Assembly: GCF_000226095.1 (NCBI RefSeq)
Contig: NC_016473.1
Coordinates: 2,542,001 to 2,606,000, forward strand
DNA length: 64,000 nucleotides
Source of the DNA: Thermothelomyces thermophilus ATCC 42464
Taxonomy: Eukaryota; Ascomycota; Sordariomycetes; Sordariales; Chaetomiaceae
Direction: 5' to 3'
Both the position numbers and the translations under genes were made by a program. Shown in pieces: positions 10,901-23,480 of this stretch (its first letter is position 1; each line of letters opens with the position of its first letter). Under the pieces are notes generated by a model, which searched no databases, had not been told where the DNA came from, and was given only the letters and a program-made list of their open reading frames with translations.

Positions 10901-11878
10901 TCTCCTACTATATCCTATTCGGCAAGACCTGTCTCTAGGTCTATAGTGACCAGTTCGGAGTACAGTGCTTGTTTATCTTTACTATTGTCGTCATGTCCGA
11001 GACTATCTATATTACTGCCCCTGTCTTCGTAGCTTATAGCCGTTACTTCGATAACGTCCTTAGTAGTTTCGTTAATAGCCGTAATTTCCTTTCTAAGGAC
11101 TATCTTCTACTCTTTCTTCGGGCTGCGATATTCTCGCTTATAGTGCCCTTTCTTCCTATAGTTATAGTAGGTAACATTAGACTTATCTTTGGTCGTCTTC
11201 TTCTAGTCCTGCTTCTATGCTACGTCTATATCTATAGCTCTAGGGTACGTCCTATACAAGGTACTAATATACGTTTGCTTTTTCTTGTCGTTAGCTTTAA
11301 CCGTAGTTCTATTTATTTAACCTTGTTTCTATTACTCTCGTATATAGAGTCAATTATTGATTCTAATGGCCTATACAATATATTTATCTAAGGTCTTAGG
11401 CCGATCATACTTATATAGCTTATCTTTAACCTTTTCCTTTAAGCCGTTATAGAATAGTTATATTAATGCCTTATCATTAAGCTAAGACTTAAGCATGTCC
11501 TGTCTAAACTATATAGTATAGAAGGCTACTAACTTAGTCTATTAGAGATTAGCGAGTCTTTCTTACGTATAAATCTTCTCGTTCTTATCGCTAAAAACCT
11601 TCTAAAGCTCTTCTTCGAAACGGTCGTAAGATCGGAAGACTGCCTACGTAAACGCGTCTCGGTCGTCTTTGTCTTCCTTAGTAAGATAGTCATTCTATAT
11701 AGGCTCGAACTATCTAAGTGCCTTGCCCTCTAGTCTTATAGCTATATAGAGGACTTTAGCTTTATTATTTAGAAACTTATTATCATTAAGCTAGAAGTAG
11801 GATCAGAGGTTCGTCAGGAATCCTACAAGATCTTCCTTAGTTCCTCTATATTTACTAGGTAGTTCGATCTTAATATAG
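10900..11878 (-). pseudogene. G2 gag remnant, 3' part
   Basis: Minus-strand gag sequence with the zinc-knuckle region at about 11130-11175, where the cysteines read Tyr (YYNYRKKGHYKREY). It breaks at the G3 insertion and the N-terminal part is found at 19470-19658. A 140-codon plus-strand ORF here (10969-11391) is only the antisense reading. Confidence 0.75.
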
Positions 11879-11883
11879 CTTGC

Positions 11884-12330
11884 TATGACGAACCCAACTC
11901 AGACTTCTTCTAAAAGGGTTCAGACGAAGGTAGATTGAGCAGGACAAGCAGGCAGGTCGTCTAAGGGATTTGGTAAAGCCAAAGGGTTTACAATAACACT
12001 TAGAGTTGTCTCTTATAGTAATCAGCAATGCTTAGTATAAGTACTATGATTGTAATTGTTACTACTAGTAAACTCTCAGAGTCCACTTAATGAGTGACTA
12101 GCTAGCTATATATATATAATTATCTGCCCCTCTTTAATAGTTATCACTAGTACCATTTCTCCTTTTACTCCGTGATTCCGCGTTGTCGACGGTGATATGT
12201 TATTATCACTAGTGAAGACCTTAGTCTTGGCGGTGATAATCTTCTGATTAGTCCGTTAAGTGATTGGCTGTCGGAATGTCCCATGTCCTGGCTGTAGCCT
12301 GCCAGGCCGTCTATATACTTATCCGTGATA
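11884..12330 (-). repeat. G3 3' LTR (type B, 447 bp)
   Basis: Plus-strand reading begins TATGACGAACCC and ends ATCCGTGATA. The first 230 or so bases are shared with the other LTR types; the rest (from about 12120) is type-specific, including a GTTGTCGACGGTGATA stretch. Confidence 0.9.
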
Positions 12331-12456
12331 CGATGCCCCTCCTCTAAGGCTTTCGACCCGAAAGCCCTCTTAGGCCGTTTCAAATAGTGTTAATACCCTT
12401 CGCTTATAAGTATTGCATTCTTCCTGTTTCTGTATTGCGGTCGCTATGTTGACAAG

Positions 12457-13104
12457 ATGCTGGTAGAGAAACGGAAGTCGTATTCTGTATGTTACCGTGC
12501 TTCCCTTGCTCAGAACATCGCTAAGAACGGTTTTGTCGTTATGCCTTGCTCTTGGTGCGTGTCACAAGGTCTTATCTACAAAATAATCGCGTATATAAAG
12601 TGTTATAAGGCCTACGTTTGTTAAGGTTATTCTTACAATGGCTTAGGTATCCTGCTTTCTTCCTATAAGCTTGTCTCTTTTTTTTTTTTTTTTTAAGTAT
12701 GATTCCTAATGTTCGTTCTAGTAGATCGTATTCTCTAGGAGTAGCGTTATATCAAGGATACTAAGCATCGTACCAAGCTTGAGCTAGATAAATCCTAATG
12801 CCGTCTAGAAGAAGCTTAGCACGAGTTATCTAAAAAGCTTACACGGCTCCGGCGTCTTTGTCAGCAGAAGAAGTTTTTGGTAGAGAAAGGTGCCGATATA
12901 GTAGCGCGTGGTCTGTCAACCTTGGACGAGTTAGAGGCGGTTAAGTGGTAAGAGGCGCTTACTATGTCCTCGTTAGAGATTAATGATGCTGCCGATGCTA
13001 TCGACTAGGGCGTCGTCTTTAGTTCTGTCTCGGGTTTTCCTTTAGTCGATCTAGGTTCTGCTAATAGAACTGTTCTAGTTTCTTAGGGCAGTTCAAGTTC
13101 TTAA
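12457..13104 (+). pseudogene. G3 antisense cassette gene (type B): Cys-cluster and coiled-coil protein
   Basis: Best-preserved member. Exon A is 12457-12664 (ATG present; 208 nt, the same length as in G2). Presumed intron 12665-12721 (57 nt; donor ATAAGC for GTAAGC, a 17-T tract, CCTAAT branch-like site, acceptor TAG). Exon B is 12722-13104, ending TAA. The joint is phase 1; joined length is 591 nt, about 196 residues. Exon A has the cluster MPCSWCVSQG followed by IKCYKAYV, with a few Cys changed to Tyr. Exon B reads as a helix rich in Lys, Glu and Leu, then KLTRLRRLCQQKKFLVEKGA and LSTLDELEAV. Unspliced reading meets TAA and TGA inside the intron. It is transcribed, if at all, from the U3 side of the 3' LTR against gag-pol. 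Confidence 0.78.
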
Positions 13105-16100
13105 CTAGCTCCTATAAGTTGTCCTCTAGTCTAAAATTAAGCCATTTAACTAGATACTATAGTTCCCTATTAATAATATATAAATCTAGAATTTCTTCGA
13201 CGTCCTATTCTTTCTCTTTGTCCTTTGCTTCGATGTATATAGTAGCCTTAGCGTTTTTTGGTACTAGTTTAAGAAGTAAAATATGAAAAACATCTGTCTA
13301 TAGTCGTATAGATGACGGTAATAATAGTCAGTAGTTAGATGTCGAAATTCGTTCTTTGATAACGAAGGGTCCGATCTTCTTAAAGTCTAGCTTTGTGCTT
13401 AGTCGTTTGGTTTGTAAATTTCGTGCGATTAGGTAGACTTTGTCTCCCCTCTCTAGGCGAGGTCCCTCGAGCCTATATTTGTCGTAGTAGTTCTTTATTC
13501 TAGTCTTGATAAACTCGAGTTCCTTTTTAAGCTTTTTATGTAGTACGTATATTTGTTCTGCTTTAACTATTGCTCTTAGCACTATGACCTCTAGTCCTTG
13601 CCTAAGGTCTGCTTTATATCTATAGTTCGCGAAGAACGGTGTAACTTTGGTTATTTCTATTAGCATTATATTATAAGCGAGTTGTGCTATTGGCAATAGC
13701 ATGACCTAGTCGTTTTGCTAGTAGTTAACGTAAGAGCAGAGGTACTATTTAATAACTTGGTTTAGTTGCTCTATTTGTCCGTTAGTCTATAGGTAATATG
13801 CCGTTGACAGCTTACTATTAACGCCTAATCGTTGTATTAACGCTTGCTAGAACTTCGACGTGAACTTTATGTCTCTGTTAGTGATCTATTCTTGCGGCCA
13901 AGCATGCACTGATGTAACTTGCTAATAGATCACGTCTGCTAACTGTTCTGCTGTCTAGGACTCCTTATAGGGAAAGAAGTATACCTACTTGGTTAGGCAA
14001 TCTACTATAGTAAGAATACTATTATAGGTTACTCCTGTAGCTATGTCCTTAGATTCTAGTAACTTCGTAATAAAGTCTATTGTAATTAAACTCTATAGTT
14101 TGTTAGCTATTAGTAGTAGCTAAAGTAGCCTATATAGCTTATGTCATGCCGTTTTGCTTCGATTACAGATATCGTAGTTCCATACGACTTCCTTAACTCG
14201 TACCGTTAACTATAGAAAGTCGTAGTATCTCTTGACTTATGTGACAGTCTTCGTGACTCCTTTGTATCCTCCGAGTTTTAACTCGTAGAGTTCTCGAATC
14301 ATTTGTAGCTATTGATCTTTGTCGTAGATATATGCTTTGCCTCGGTACTAGAGTTTTCTATCTCTTTCTTCTACTCCATTAGGTACCAGTGGTCCGGGTG
14401 CTACTTAATACTATACCTTGTTGATCCTTTCTTCTCGAAAGATTACGTAGTATTCTAGGAATGAGTCAAGTAGATTATCTTCTATAGGTATCTATATTTT
14501 GTAATGTAGCGTTCCGTCTGTCTGTTCCTTAAACAATGGTAGTGTCGTTCTTGTTTGTCCTTCTATATGATCCGTTTATTGACTTAAGATGTCTGCTTAT
14601 ATGTTCTCTTTGCCCTTCTTGTAGCAGATCTCAAAGTTAAATTCCATAAGGAATTCTACCTATTGTATTTGTTGTCTGTTAAGCTCCTTTGTCGTTATAA
14701 AGTATCGCAAATTCTTATAATCTATATATACTTGTACTAGTTTAATTGTACCGCTAAGGTATAATTGCCATTCCTTAAAAGCTTCGATAATTACAAGTAG
14801 TTCCTTATTATAGATTAGATAATTAAGACATAGTCTGTCAAGCTTCTTTAAAAAGAAGGCTATAGAATATAGCTTTCCTTGTCTATCTCGTTATCCTAAT
14901 TATCCTCTAATGGCGTAGTCTGAAGCGTCTATTTCTACCTCGAATAGCTTCTTGGGGTCTGGTAGTACTAGTATTAGATCTTTAGTAATGGCGTTACAGA
15001 TCTACGTAAATGCTTACTCGTGTTACTCTTCCCATTGGAATTTAGCATTCTTCCTGGTAAGTTCGTGTAAAGGTCGTATAATCGCTCTAAAGTTCCTAAT
15101 GAACATCTAGTAGAAGTTTATAAATCCGATAAAGCTTCGTACTTCCGTGACTAACGTCGGTTATAGCCAATTCTTGATAGCTTTAATCTTTAAAGGTTCT
15201 ATCTAGATTTATCCTAGGGATATTTCGTATCCTAAAAAGACTATCTTCCTGACATAGAATTCGCTCTTTTCCTTATTAACTAATAGCTTGTACGTGTATA
15301 GCGTGTCTAGTACTGCTTTCACGTGCTTCCGGTGTTCGTCTATCGTCTTGGAGAAGATAAGTATATCGTCGAGATAACATACTACGAATTTGTCGAGAAA
15401 GGGTCAGATAGCTTGATCGATCAGGGCTTAGAACGTTGCCGGCGCGTTTGTAAGTCTAAATAGCATGACGAGGTACTCGTAGTAGCTATAGGGTATCCTA
15501 AAGGCCGTTTTCTACTCGTTGCCTTCTTTGATCTGTATATAGTTATAGGCCGATAGCAAGTCAAGATATGTAAAATATTAGGCTCCTGCTAACTAATCTT
15601 GGAGCCGTAAGATTAGTAGTAACAGGTATCGGTTTTTCACGGTCTATTTGTTAAGTTACTAATAGTCAATATATAACTATAGCTTTCTATCTTTCTTAGG
15701 CATAAATAGGATTAGGTAGCCTGCTAGCGATATCGATAGGCGGATATATCCTCTTTAAAGGTTCTCCTCTAAATATTGCTTAAGTTCTTCGTTCTATATC
15801 TGGCTTATATAGTAGATCTTGAAGAACTTTAGTCGTGCTCCTTCCTTAAGCTTGATCTCGTAATCCTATAGGCCGTATTCTAGTAGTCCTTCTAGATGTT
15901 TTGGTTCGAATGCTAGGTGTCCTTTGTATTCCTTTAGTACTTCCCTAGTCTTGTCTTGTCTCTTGGTTTTCTAGTAGTATACGAACTTGGTTCTATCTAT
16001 AGTGATACTAGCGATTTCTCCTGTCTTAACCTACTACTCTAATTGCAGTGCCCCGCATTCGTCAACGGAGAGAATAGCTATCGGCGGTTCAGCTCGTTCC

Positions 16101-17700
16101 TCCTGTCGCGATATTGGTGTCATTATGCCGCCTCTTCCAGAGTCTGTAGTAGTCTGCCTGCCACTGTCTGTCTCTTATAGTAGATCTATAGAATATGCCT
16201 TCCCCTAAGTATTGTCTGCTCGCGATCCTTGCGTACTCCCTATCTTACTAGTCAAATACGACTCTATTCGGGGTTATAGGTAGCTACCATTCTTCTAGCT
16301 AATGTCTAGGTTGTAGTCTTTATACTATGGTAACCCTAATATTATATCTTTGTCGTTACCTATGTTTACGATACTAAATACGACTACTATAGTCTTCCCT
16401 ATTATAGTAATATTGATCGGTTCGGTCTCCTTACATACCTATTACGTTAGAAATGGCCCTTTGACTATGCCATACTTCTGCTTCATTCTCTAGGGTATCT
16501 ATAGCTAATTTACAAGTGTCGGCGAAATCAGATTTATCTCTGCTCTACTATCTACTAGTACAAGCATTTTGTGCTGTTTCTACTATACTATTATCTATAA
16601 TCGCTTATCTTGCCACCGTCGTCCAAAGATTATAGCGATTTCCTATATCTCTGTTAGGAGGTCTTAATATAGTGGTTTCTTACGCTAGTCCCTCCTATAC
16701 TACGCTACTACTCGCTACTACGCGGGCGTTAATGGTTTCCGGGCCCCGCGAAGGGCCCTAACCCGTTTCCTAGGTCAGTGCTAACCTCTTCGGTTGTTTG
16801 GCTAATAGCGGCTTTATCAATCGTACTTATTTCTGTAAGCTATTAAGTGCTTACGGCTTCCTACCATTAGGTCTGTTCTGCTTTCTGTCGTGCGTGCTAT
16901 AGCTTTGTCTGAAGCTCCCGAATTCGCAATTTCTTTTCGTCTACGTGATAGAGGCAATCGTTGCTCTAGCACGAGTCCTACGTGTCTCGTCCTGTTCTAC
17001 AGTACCTAGGCTAGGCTTGTCTTGGAACTATCGTAATGCTTTCTAAATCGCAGGCTTCGATCTTCTAGAGTAATTCGGCCACTCTATTTCCTATATTGTA
17101 GACCTATTCTATAGGGTGTAAGCTTCTGTCTTTATTTCCTTGTCAGGTCGGCTAGTAATTGTTTTCGAATTTGTCGCGGAAGTAGTATTGGCATTTGTAT
17201 GCCATATACTAGAACTAGGGTACTTGCGTATATGCCTCGTGTCGAGGGTATAGTCGTGTAGCGTCGCCTAGGAGGTATTAGAATTCTTTCCTGAATCCTT
17301 CCTATTATACGTAGACTATAGATACTCTAGTGCTAATATAGGAGTATTTCTTCTAGTAGCTTTCTTACGTATGCTCGTCTTTTCTGCGGTTCGCGTGTAT
17401 AAACTAGTATTCTAGGTTCCGCACGTCATTACTAAGTTACTAGCCGTCAAGATACTTGGTATAGCTATTAGGCCTATCATATATTATAGGCTATTCTCCT
17501 TTAATAGTTTCTATAATATGTTAGAGTTCCCTTATTTCGTCCCTTATTCTATCGCTCTAGTAGGCAAGTCGAATCAAGTGTCTATCCCGTTCGCATAGTT
17601 CTATATTAAGCCGAAAAACTTTGTTACAATACTATTCGATTCGTTCCTAGAGGAATAGAACATTAGGTCTAGGTCTTTCGATTCCTTGGGTATCGGTTAT
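13060..17700 (-). pseudogene. G3 pol remnant (protease, RT, RNase H, integrase, chromodomain)
   Basis: Minus-strand polyprotein with intact YLDD at 15365-15376 (CYLDDILIF). The protease region is near 16545-16575 (INLISPTLVN). An integrase C-terminal piece is open at 13328-13702 (ITKVTPFFANYRYKADLRQG, then ERGDKVYLIARNLQTKR). A chromodomain follows near 13270-13060. Stops are mainly TAG and TAA at former Gln and Trp codons. Confidence 0.85.
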
Positions 17701-18951
17701 CTACGATCTATCCTGCCTCTACATGACTATAAAACCCTACTGCCTTAAGGCTAGGAGAATCGAAACTAGCGGTATATACTCTCTTACTATATCCTATTCG
17801 GCAAGACCTGTCTCTAGGTCCATAGTGACTAGTTTAGAGTATAGTGCTTATTCGTCTTTACCATTATCGTTATATCTAAGACTATCCGTGTCACTGCCCC
17901 TATCTTCGTAGCTCGTAGCTACTACTTTGATAACGTCCTTAGTGGTTTTGTCGATAGCCGTAATTTCCTTTCTAGAGACTGTCTTCTACTCTTTCTTCGG
18001 GCTACGACATTCTTGCTTGTAGTGCCCTTTCTTCCTATAGTTATAGTAGGTAACATTAGACTTGTCTTTGGTCGTCTTCTTCTGGTCTTACTTCTATGTT
18101 ATGTCTATATCTATAGCTCTAGGATGTATCCTATACGAGGTACTAACGTATGCTCGCTTTTTCTTATCATTAGCCTTAACTATAGTTCTGTTCATTTAAC
18201 CTTATTTCTACTACTCTTATATATAGAGTCAATCATCGATTCTAATGGCCTGTATAATGTATTTGTTTAGGGTCTTAGGCTGATTATACTTATATAGCTT
18301 ATCTTTAACCTTTTCCTTTAAGCCGTTATAGAATAGTTATATTAATGCCTTATTATTAAGCTAAGACTTAAGCATGTCCTATCTAAACTATATAGTATAG
18401 GAGGCTACTAACTTGGTCTATTAGAGATTAGCGAGTCTTTCTTACGTATAAATCTTCTTGTCTTTATCGCTAAAAACCTTCTAAAGCTCTTCTTCGAAAT
18501 AGTCGTAAGATCGGAAGACTGCCTATATAAATACGTCTTAGTCGTCTTCGTCTTCCTTAGTGAGGTAGTCGTTCCACATAGGCTCGAACCATCTGAGTGC
18601 CTTGCCCTCTAGTCTTATAGCTATATAGAGGACTTTAGCTTTATCATCCGGAAACTTATTATCATTAAGCCGGAAGTAAGATCGGAGGTTTGTTAGGAAT
18701 CCTACAAGATCCTCCTTAGTTCCTCTGTATTTGCTAGGTAGTTTAATCTTGATACGCTTCGCTTTAGCGCCCTCAAGTGCCTCGATTTTGGTGTAGGCCT
18801 CGTTAACTAACTTTTATAAGTACTTTTCATGGTTCTCGAGTTCCTTGATTCGAGCTTGAGCAGCCTTGTCTCTCTGGTCTAACTCCTAGATCTACTACTA
18901 GAGTTGACCAAGCTAAGTAAGCAGCTATTCGGCCGTAACATTGGTAGCCAT
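17700..18951 (-). pseudogene. G3 gag remnant with intact start codon
   Basis: The gag ATG is at 18951-18949 (MATNVTAE, then a stop of Gln or Trp origin). The N-terminal region is polar and helical; LPSKYRGT-type sequence lies near 18735-18750. The zinc knuckle at about 18005-18050 reads YYNYRKKGHYKQEC: two of three cysteines are Tyr and the last is kept. Confidence 0.8.
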
Positions 18952-19017
18952 ATTGATGTCAAGGTCGAAGTCACCTCCGTTCTGAACCATAATAGAACAA
19001 AGGGAGTAGTAACAACG

Positions 19018-19464
19018 TGTAACGAACCTAACTTAGACTTCTTCTAAAAGGGTTCAGACAAAGGTAGATTGAGCAGGACAAGTAGGCAGGTCGTCTAAGG
19101 GATTTGGTGAAGCTAAAGGGTTTATAACAACACTTAGAGTTGTCTCTTATAATAATTAGCAATGCTTGGTATAAGTACTGTGATTGTGATTGTTATTACT
19201 GGTGAACTCTTAGAGTCTACTTAACGAGTGACTGGCTAGCTATATATATATAATTGTCTGCCCCTCTTTAATAGTTATTACTAGTACCATTTCTCCTTTT
19301 ACTCTATGATTCCGCGTTGTCGACGGTGACATGTTATTATTACTAGTGAAGACCTTAGTCTTGGCGGTAATAATCTTCTAATTGGTCCGTCAAGTGATTG
19401 GCTGTCGGAATGTCCCGCGTCCTGGCTGCAGCCTGCCAGGCCGTCTATATGCTTATCCGTGACA
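19018..19464 (-). repeat. G3 5' LTR (type B, 447 bp)
   Basis: Begins (plus reading) TGTAACGAACC and ends ATCCGTGACA, followed by CTTGC. Same length as 11884-12330. Confidence 0.92.
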
Positions 19465-19658
19465 CTTGCTTTAGTAGTCTCGAGTACCTTAATTTTGGTA
19501 TAGGCCTTGTTAACTAACTTCTACAAGTACTTTTTATAGTTCTTAAGTTCCTTGATTCGAGCTTAAGTAGCCTTATCTCTCTAGTCTAACTCCTAGATCT
19601 GCTGCTAGAGTTAACTAAGCTAAGTAAGCAGCTATTTGGCCATAACGTTAGTAGCTAT
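19465..19658 (-). pseudogene. G2 gag remnant, N-terminal part
   Basis: Continues the gag broken at 11878. The start is an ATA at 19658-19656 aligned with the G3 ATG. Together with the CTTGC duplication it proves that G3 inserted into an existing G2. Confidence 0.8.
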
Positions 19659-19724
19659 ATCGATGTCGAGGTCGAAGTTACCTCTGTTCTAAACCATAAC
19701 AGAACAAAGGGAGTGGTAACAACG

Positions 19725-20143
19725 TATAACGAACCTAACTTAGACTGCTTCTAAAAGGGTTTAGACGAAGGTAGATTAAGCGGGACAAGCGTACAGGTCG
19801 TCTAAGGGATTTGGTAAAGCTAAAGGGTTTATAATAACACTTAGAGTTGTCTCTTACAGTAATTAGCAGTACTTGGTATAAGTACTGTGATTGTAATTGT
19901 TACCACTGGTAAACTCCTAGAGTCTACTATAACGAGTAACTATCTATATATATATCTAATCCTAGTGATCATTCCTGATTACGGTGATCGTAAGTGATCG
20001 TATGGTAGTGATCACCCTGATTACTGGTAAGTGTAGTGATCACTATGCTTCTTATGCTGTAATTGGTCCTTTCGTTCCTTTGACTTGATTAGCCTATTCG
20101 TGCTAATAGCTCAGGCGGTATCTGTATGTATATTTCCGTGACA
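19725..20143 (-). repeat. G2 5' LTR (type A, 419 bp)
   Basis: Begins (plus reading) TATAACGAACC and ends TTCCGTGACA, followed by the AGTAG duplication. Same length as the G2 3' LTR. Confidence 0.92.
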
Positions 20144-23100
20144 AGTAGTTATATTTAGCATTATAGATATAGGTAACGATAAAGATATAATATTAGGGTT
20201 ACTATAGTATAAAGATTATAACCCGGACATTAGCTAAAAGAATAGTAGCTACTTATAACCCTAAATAGAGTCGTATTTGACTAGCGAGATAGAGAGCATG
20301 TAAGGATCGTAAGTAGACAATACTTAGGGGAAGGCATGTCCTACAGATCTATTATAAGAGACAGATAGTAGTAGACAGACTACTACGGACTTTAGAAGAG
20401 GCGGTATAACGATATCGATATCGCGATAGGAGGAACGAGCTAAACCGCCGATAGCTATTCTCTCTATTAACAAATGCAAAGCACTATAACTAGAGTAGTA
20501 GGTTGAGACAGGAGAAATCGCTAGTATTACTATAGACGGAACCAAGTTTATATACTATTAGAAAACTAAGAGACGAGATAAGATTAGGGAAGTACCAAAA
20601 GAATATAAAGAATACCTAGCATTCGAACCAAAGCATCTAGAAGGACTACTAGAATACAGCCCATAGGATTATAGGATCAAGCTTAAGGAAGAAGTATAAC
20701 TAAAGTTCTTTAAGATTCATTATATAAGCTAAACTTAAAATGAAGAACTTAAGCGATATTTGGAGGAGAACCTTTAAAGAGGATATATCTGCCTGTCGAT
20801 ATCGTTAGCAGGTTACCTAATCCTATTTATACCTAAGAAAGACGGAAAGCTACGGTTATATATCGACTATTAGTAACTTAACAAACAGACCGTAAAAAAC
20901 CGATACCTATTACTATTAATCTCACGGCTCTAAGATTAGTTAGTAAGAGCCTAATATTTTACGTATCTTGACTTGCTATCGGCCTATAACTATATATAGA
21001 TCAAAGAAGGCAACAAGTGGAAAACGGCCTTTAGGACACCCTATAGCTACTATAAGTACCTCGTTATGCTATTTGGACTTACAAACGCGTTAGCAACGTT
21101 CTAAGCCCTGATTGATCAAGCTATCTGACCCTTTCTCGACAAATTTGCAGTATATTATCTCGACGATATACTTATCTTCTCTAAGACGATAGACAAACAC
21201 TAGAAGCACGTAAAAGTAGTGCTAGACACGCTATACGTATATAAACTATTAGTTAATAAGGAAAAGAGCAAATTCTATATTAGGAAAATGGTATTTTTAG
21301 GATATAAGATATCCCTAGGATAAATCTAGATAGAACCTTTAAAGGTTAAAGCTATTAAGAATTAGCTATAACTAACGTTAGTTATAGAAGTACGAAGCTT
21401 TATCGGATTTGTAAACTTCTATTAGATGTTTATTAGGAACTTTAGAGCGATTGTATAACCTTTATATAAACTTACTAGGAAGAACGCTAAATTCTAATAG
21501 AAAGAATAGTATAAGCAAGCATTTATATAGATTCGCGACGCCATTACTAAAGATCTAGTACTAGTACTATTAGATCCTAAGAAGCCATTTAAGGTAGAAA
21601 TAGACGCTTTAGACTACGCTATTAGAGGATAATTAGGATAACGAGATAGACAAGGAAAGTTATATTCTATAGCCTTCTTTTTAAAGAAGCTTAATAGACT
21701 ACGTCTTAATTATCTAATCTATAATAAGGAACTACTTACGATTGTCAAAGCTTTTAGAGAATAGCAACTATACCTTAGTAGTATAATTAAACCGGTATAA
21801 GTATATATAGATTACAAGAACCTACGATACTTTACGATAACGAAAGAACTTAATAGACGACAAATACGATAGGCAGAATTCCTTATAGAATTTAACTTCG
21901 AGATCCGCTATAAGAAGGGCAAAGAGAACGTACAAGCAGACATCTTAAGCTGACAAACGGATCATATAGAAGGACGAACGGAAATAATACTACTATTGTT
22001 TAAGGAATAAATAGACGGAACGTTATATTACGAAACGTAGACACCTGTAGAAGATGATCTACTCGACTCGTTCCTAGAGTATTACGTAATCTTTCGAGAA
22101 GAAAGGATTAACGAGGTATAGTATTAAGCAGTACCTAGACTACTAGTACCTAATGGAGTAAAAGAAAGAGATAGGAAACTCTAGTACCGAGGCAAAGTAT
22201 ATATCTATAATAGGGATTAATAGCTATAGATGATTTGAGAACTCTATAAGTCGAAACTTAGAGGATATGAAGGAGTTATAAAGACTATCGTATAAGTTAG
22301 AAAATACTACGACTTTCTATAGTTAACGGTACAAGTTAAGGAAGTTATATAAAACTATAATATTTGCAATCAAAGCAAGATAGCATGATATAAGCTATAT
22401 AGGCTACTTTAGCTACTGCTAATAACTGATAAACTATAGAGTTTAATCACGATAGACTTTATTACGAAGCTACTAGAATCTAAGGACATAGCTATAGGAG
22501 TAATCTATAATAGTATTCTTACTATAGTAGATCGCCTAACTAAATAGGTATACTTCTTTCTCTATAAGGAGTTCTAGATAGCGGAACAGTTAATAGACGT
22601 AATCTATTGGCAAGTTACATTAGTATATGCTTAGCCATAAGAATAGATCACTAATAGAGACACTAAGTTCGCGTCGAAGTTCTAGTGAGCGTTAATATAA
22701 CGATTAGACGTTAATAGTAAGCTATCAATAGTATATTACCTATGGACTGACGGACAAACAGAGCGACTAAACTAAGTTATCAAGTAGTATCTCTGTTCTT
22801 ACGTTAACTATTAGCAAAATGACTAGGTTATGCTATTACTAATAGTATAACTCGCTTATAATATAATACTAATAGAAATGACTAAAGTTATACCATTCTT
22901 TATAAACTATAGATATAAAGCAGACCTTAAGCAAAGACTAGAGGTCATAGTACTAAGAGTAATAGTTAAAGCGGAACAAATGTACGCACTATATAAAAAG
23001 CTTAAAAAGGAACTCAAGTTTGTCAAGACTAGAATAAAGAACTACTATAACAAACATAGGCTCGAGAGACCTTACCTAGAGAGAGGAGACAAAGTCTACT

Positions 23101-23480
23101 TAATTATATAAAACTTATGAACTAAACGACTAAGTACAAAGCTAGACTTTAAGAAGGTTAGACCCTTCATTATCAAAGAACGAATTTCGATATCTAACTA
23201 CTAACTATTGTTACTATCATCTATATAACTATAGATAGATGTTTTTTATATTTTACTTCTCGAACTAGTACTAAAGAATACTAAGGTTGCTATATATATC
23301 GAAGCAAAGGACAAAGAGGAAGAATAGCACGTTAAAGAGATTCTAGATTTATATATTATTAATAGAGAACTATAGTACCTAGTTAAATAGCTTGATTTCG
23401 GACTAGAAGATAACTTATAAGAACCTATTAAGAACCTAAATTACCCTAAGAAACTAAAGCAGTTCTACTAGTAGAATCCT
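20144..23480 (+). pseudogene. G1 pol remnant (protease end, RT, RNase H, integrase, chromodomain)
   Basis: Resumes G1 coding sequence after the AGTAG duplication. The reverse transcriptase has YLDD at 21156-21167 (AVYYLDDILIF). RNase H follows, then integrase, with its C-terminal region open at 22878-23111 (MTKVIPFFINYRYKADLKQ). A chromodomain reads EILDLYIINRELQYLVKQLD at about 23336-23395, then EPIKNLNYPKKLKQFY up to about 23475. The Trp before the first block is a TAG. Its last part overlaps the antisense gene that ends at 23428. Confidence 0.85.

Larger units (their letters stand above)
11884..19464 (-). mobile_element. G3: complete Ty3/gypsy chromodomain retrotransposon, youngest layer
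   Basis: An uninterrupted 7,581-bp minus-strand copy. Its 447-bp type B LTRs are at 11884-12330 (3') and 19018-19464 (5'), with target duplication CTTGC at 11879-11883 and 19465-19469. It lies inside the gag of G2, which lies inside G1, so it inserted last of the three. Gag starts at an intact ATG (18951). It keeps more of the original bases than its hosts (for example the last knuckle cysteine near 18013 is still TGT), but it still carries many RIP stops. Confidence 0.92.
5067..20143 (-). mobile_element. G2: Ty3/gypsy chromodomain retrotransposon, split by nested G3
   Basis: Minus-strand element with 419-bp type A LTRs (3' LTR 5067-5485, 5' LTR 19725-20143). Target duplication AGTAG at 5062-5066 and 20144-20148. 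It inserted into the gag-pol of G1 and was later hit in its own gag by G3 (CTTGC duplication at 11879-11883 and 19465-19469). Order on the minus strand: gag 19658 down to 19470, then 11878 to about 10900; protease near 9660; reverse transcriptase with YLDD at 8486-8497; integrase about 7500-6450; chromodomain about 6400-6180; antisense cassette gene 5615-6225. Confidence 0.9.

Noticed and set aside
10969-11391. 140-codon plus-strand ORF with hydrophobic runs
   Set aside because: It is the reverse strand of the G2 gag zinc-knuckle region; similar shadow ORFs occur at 3180-3428 and 18013-18270 opposite the other gag copies.
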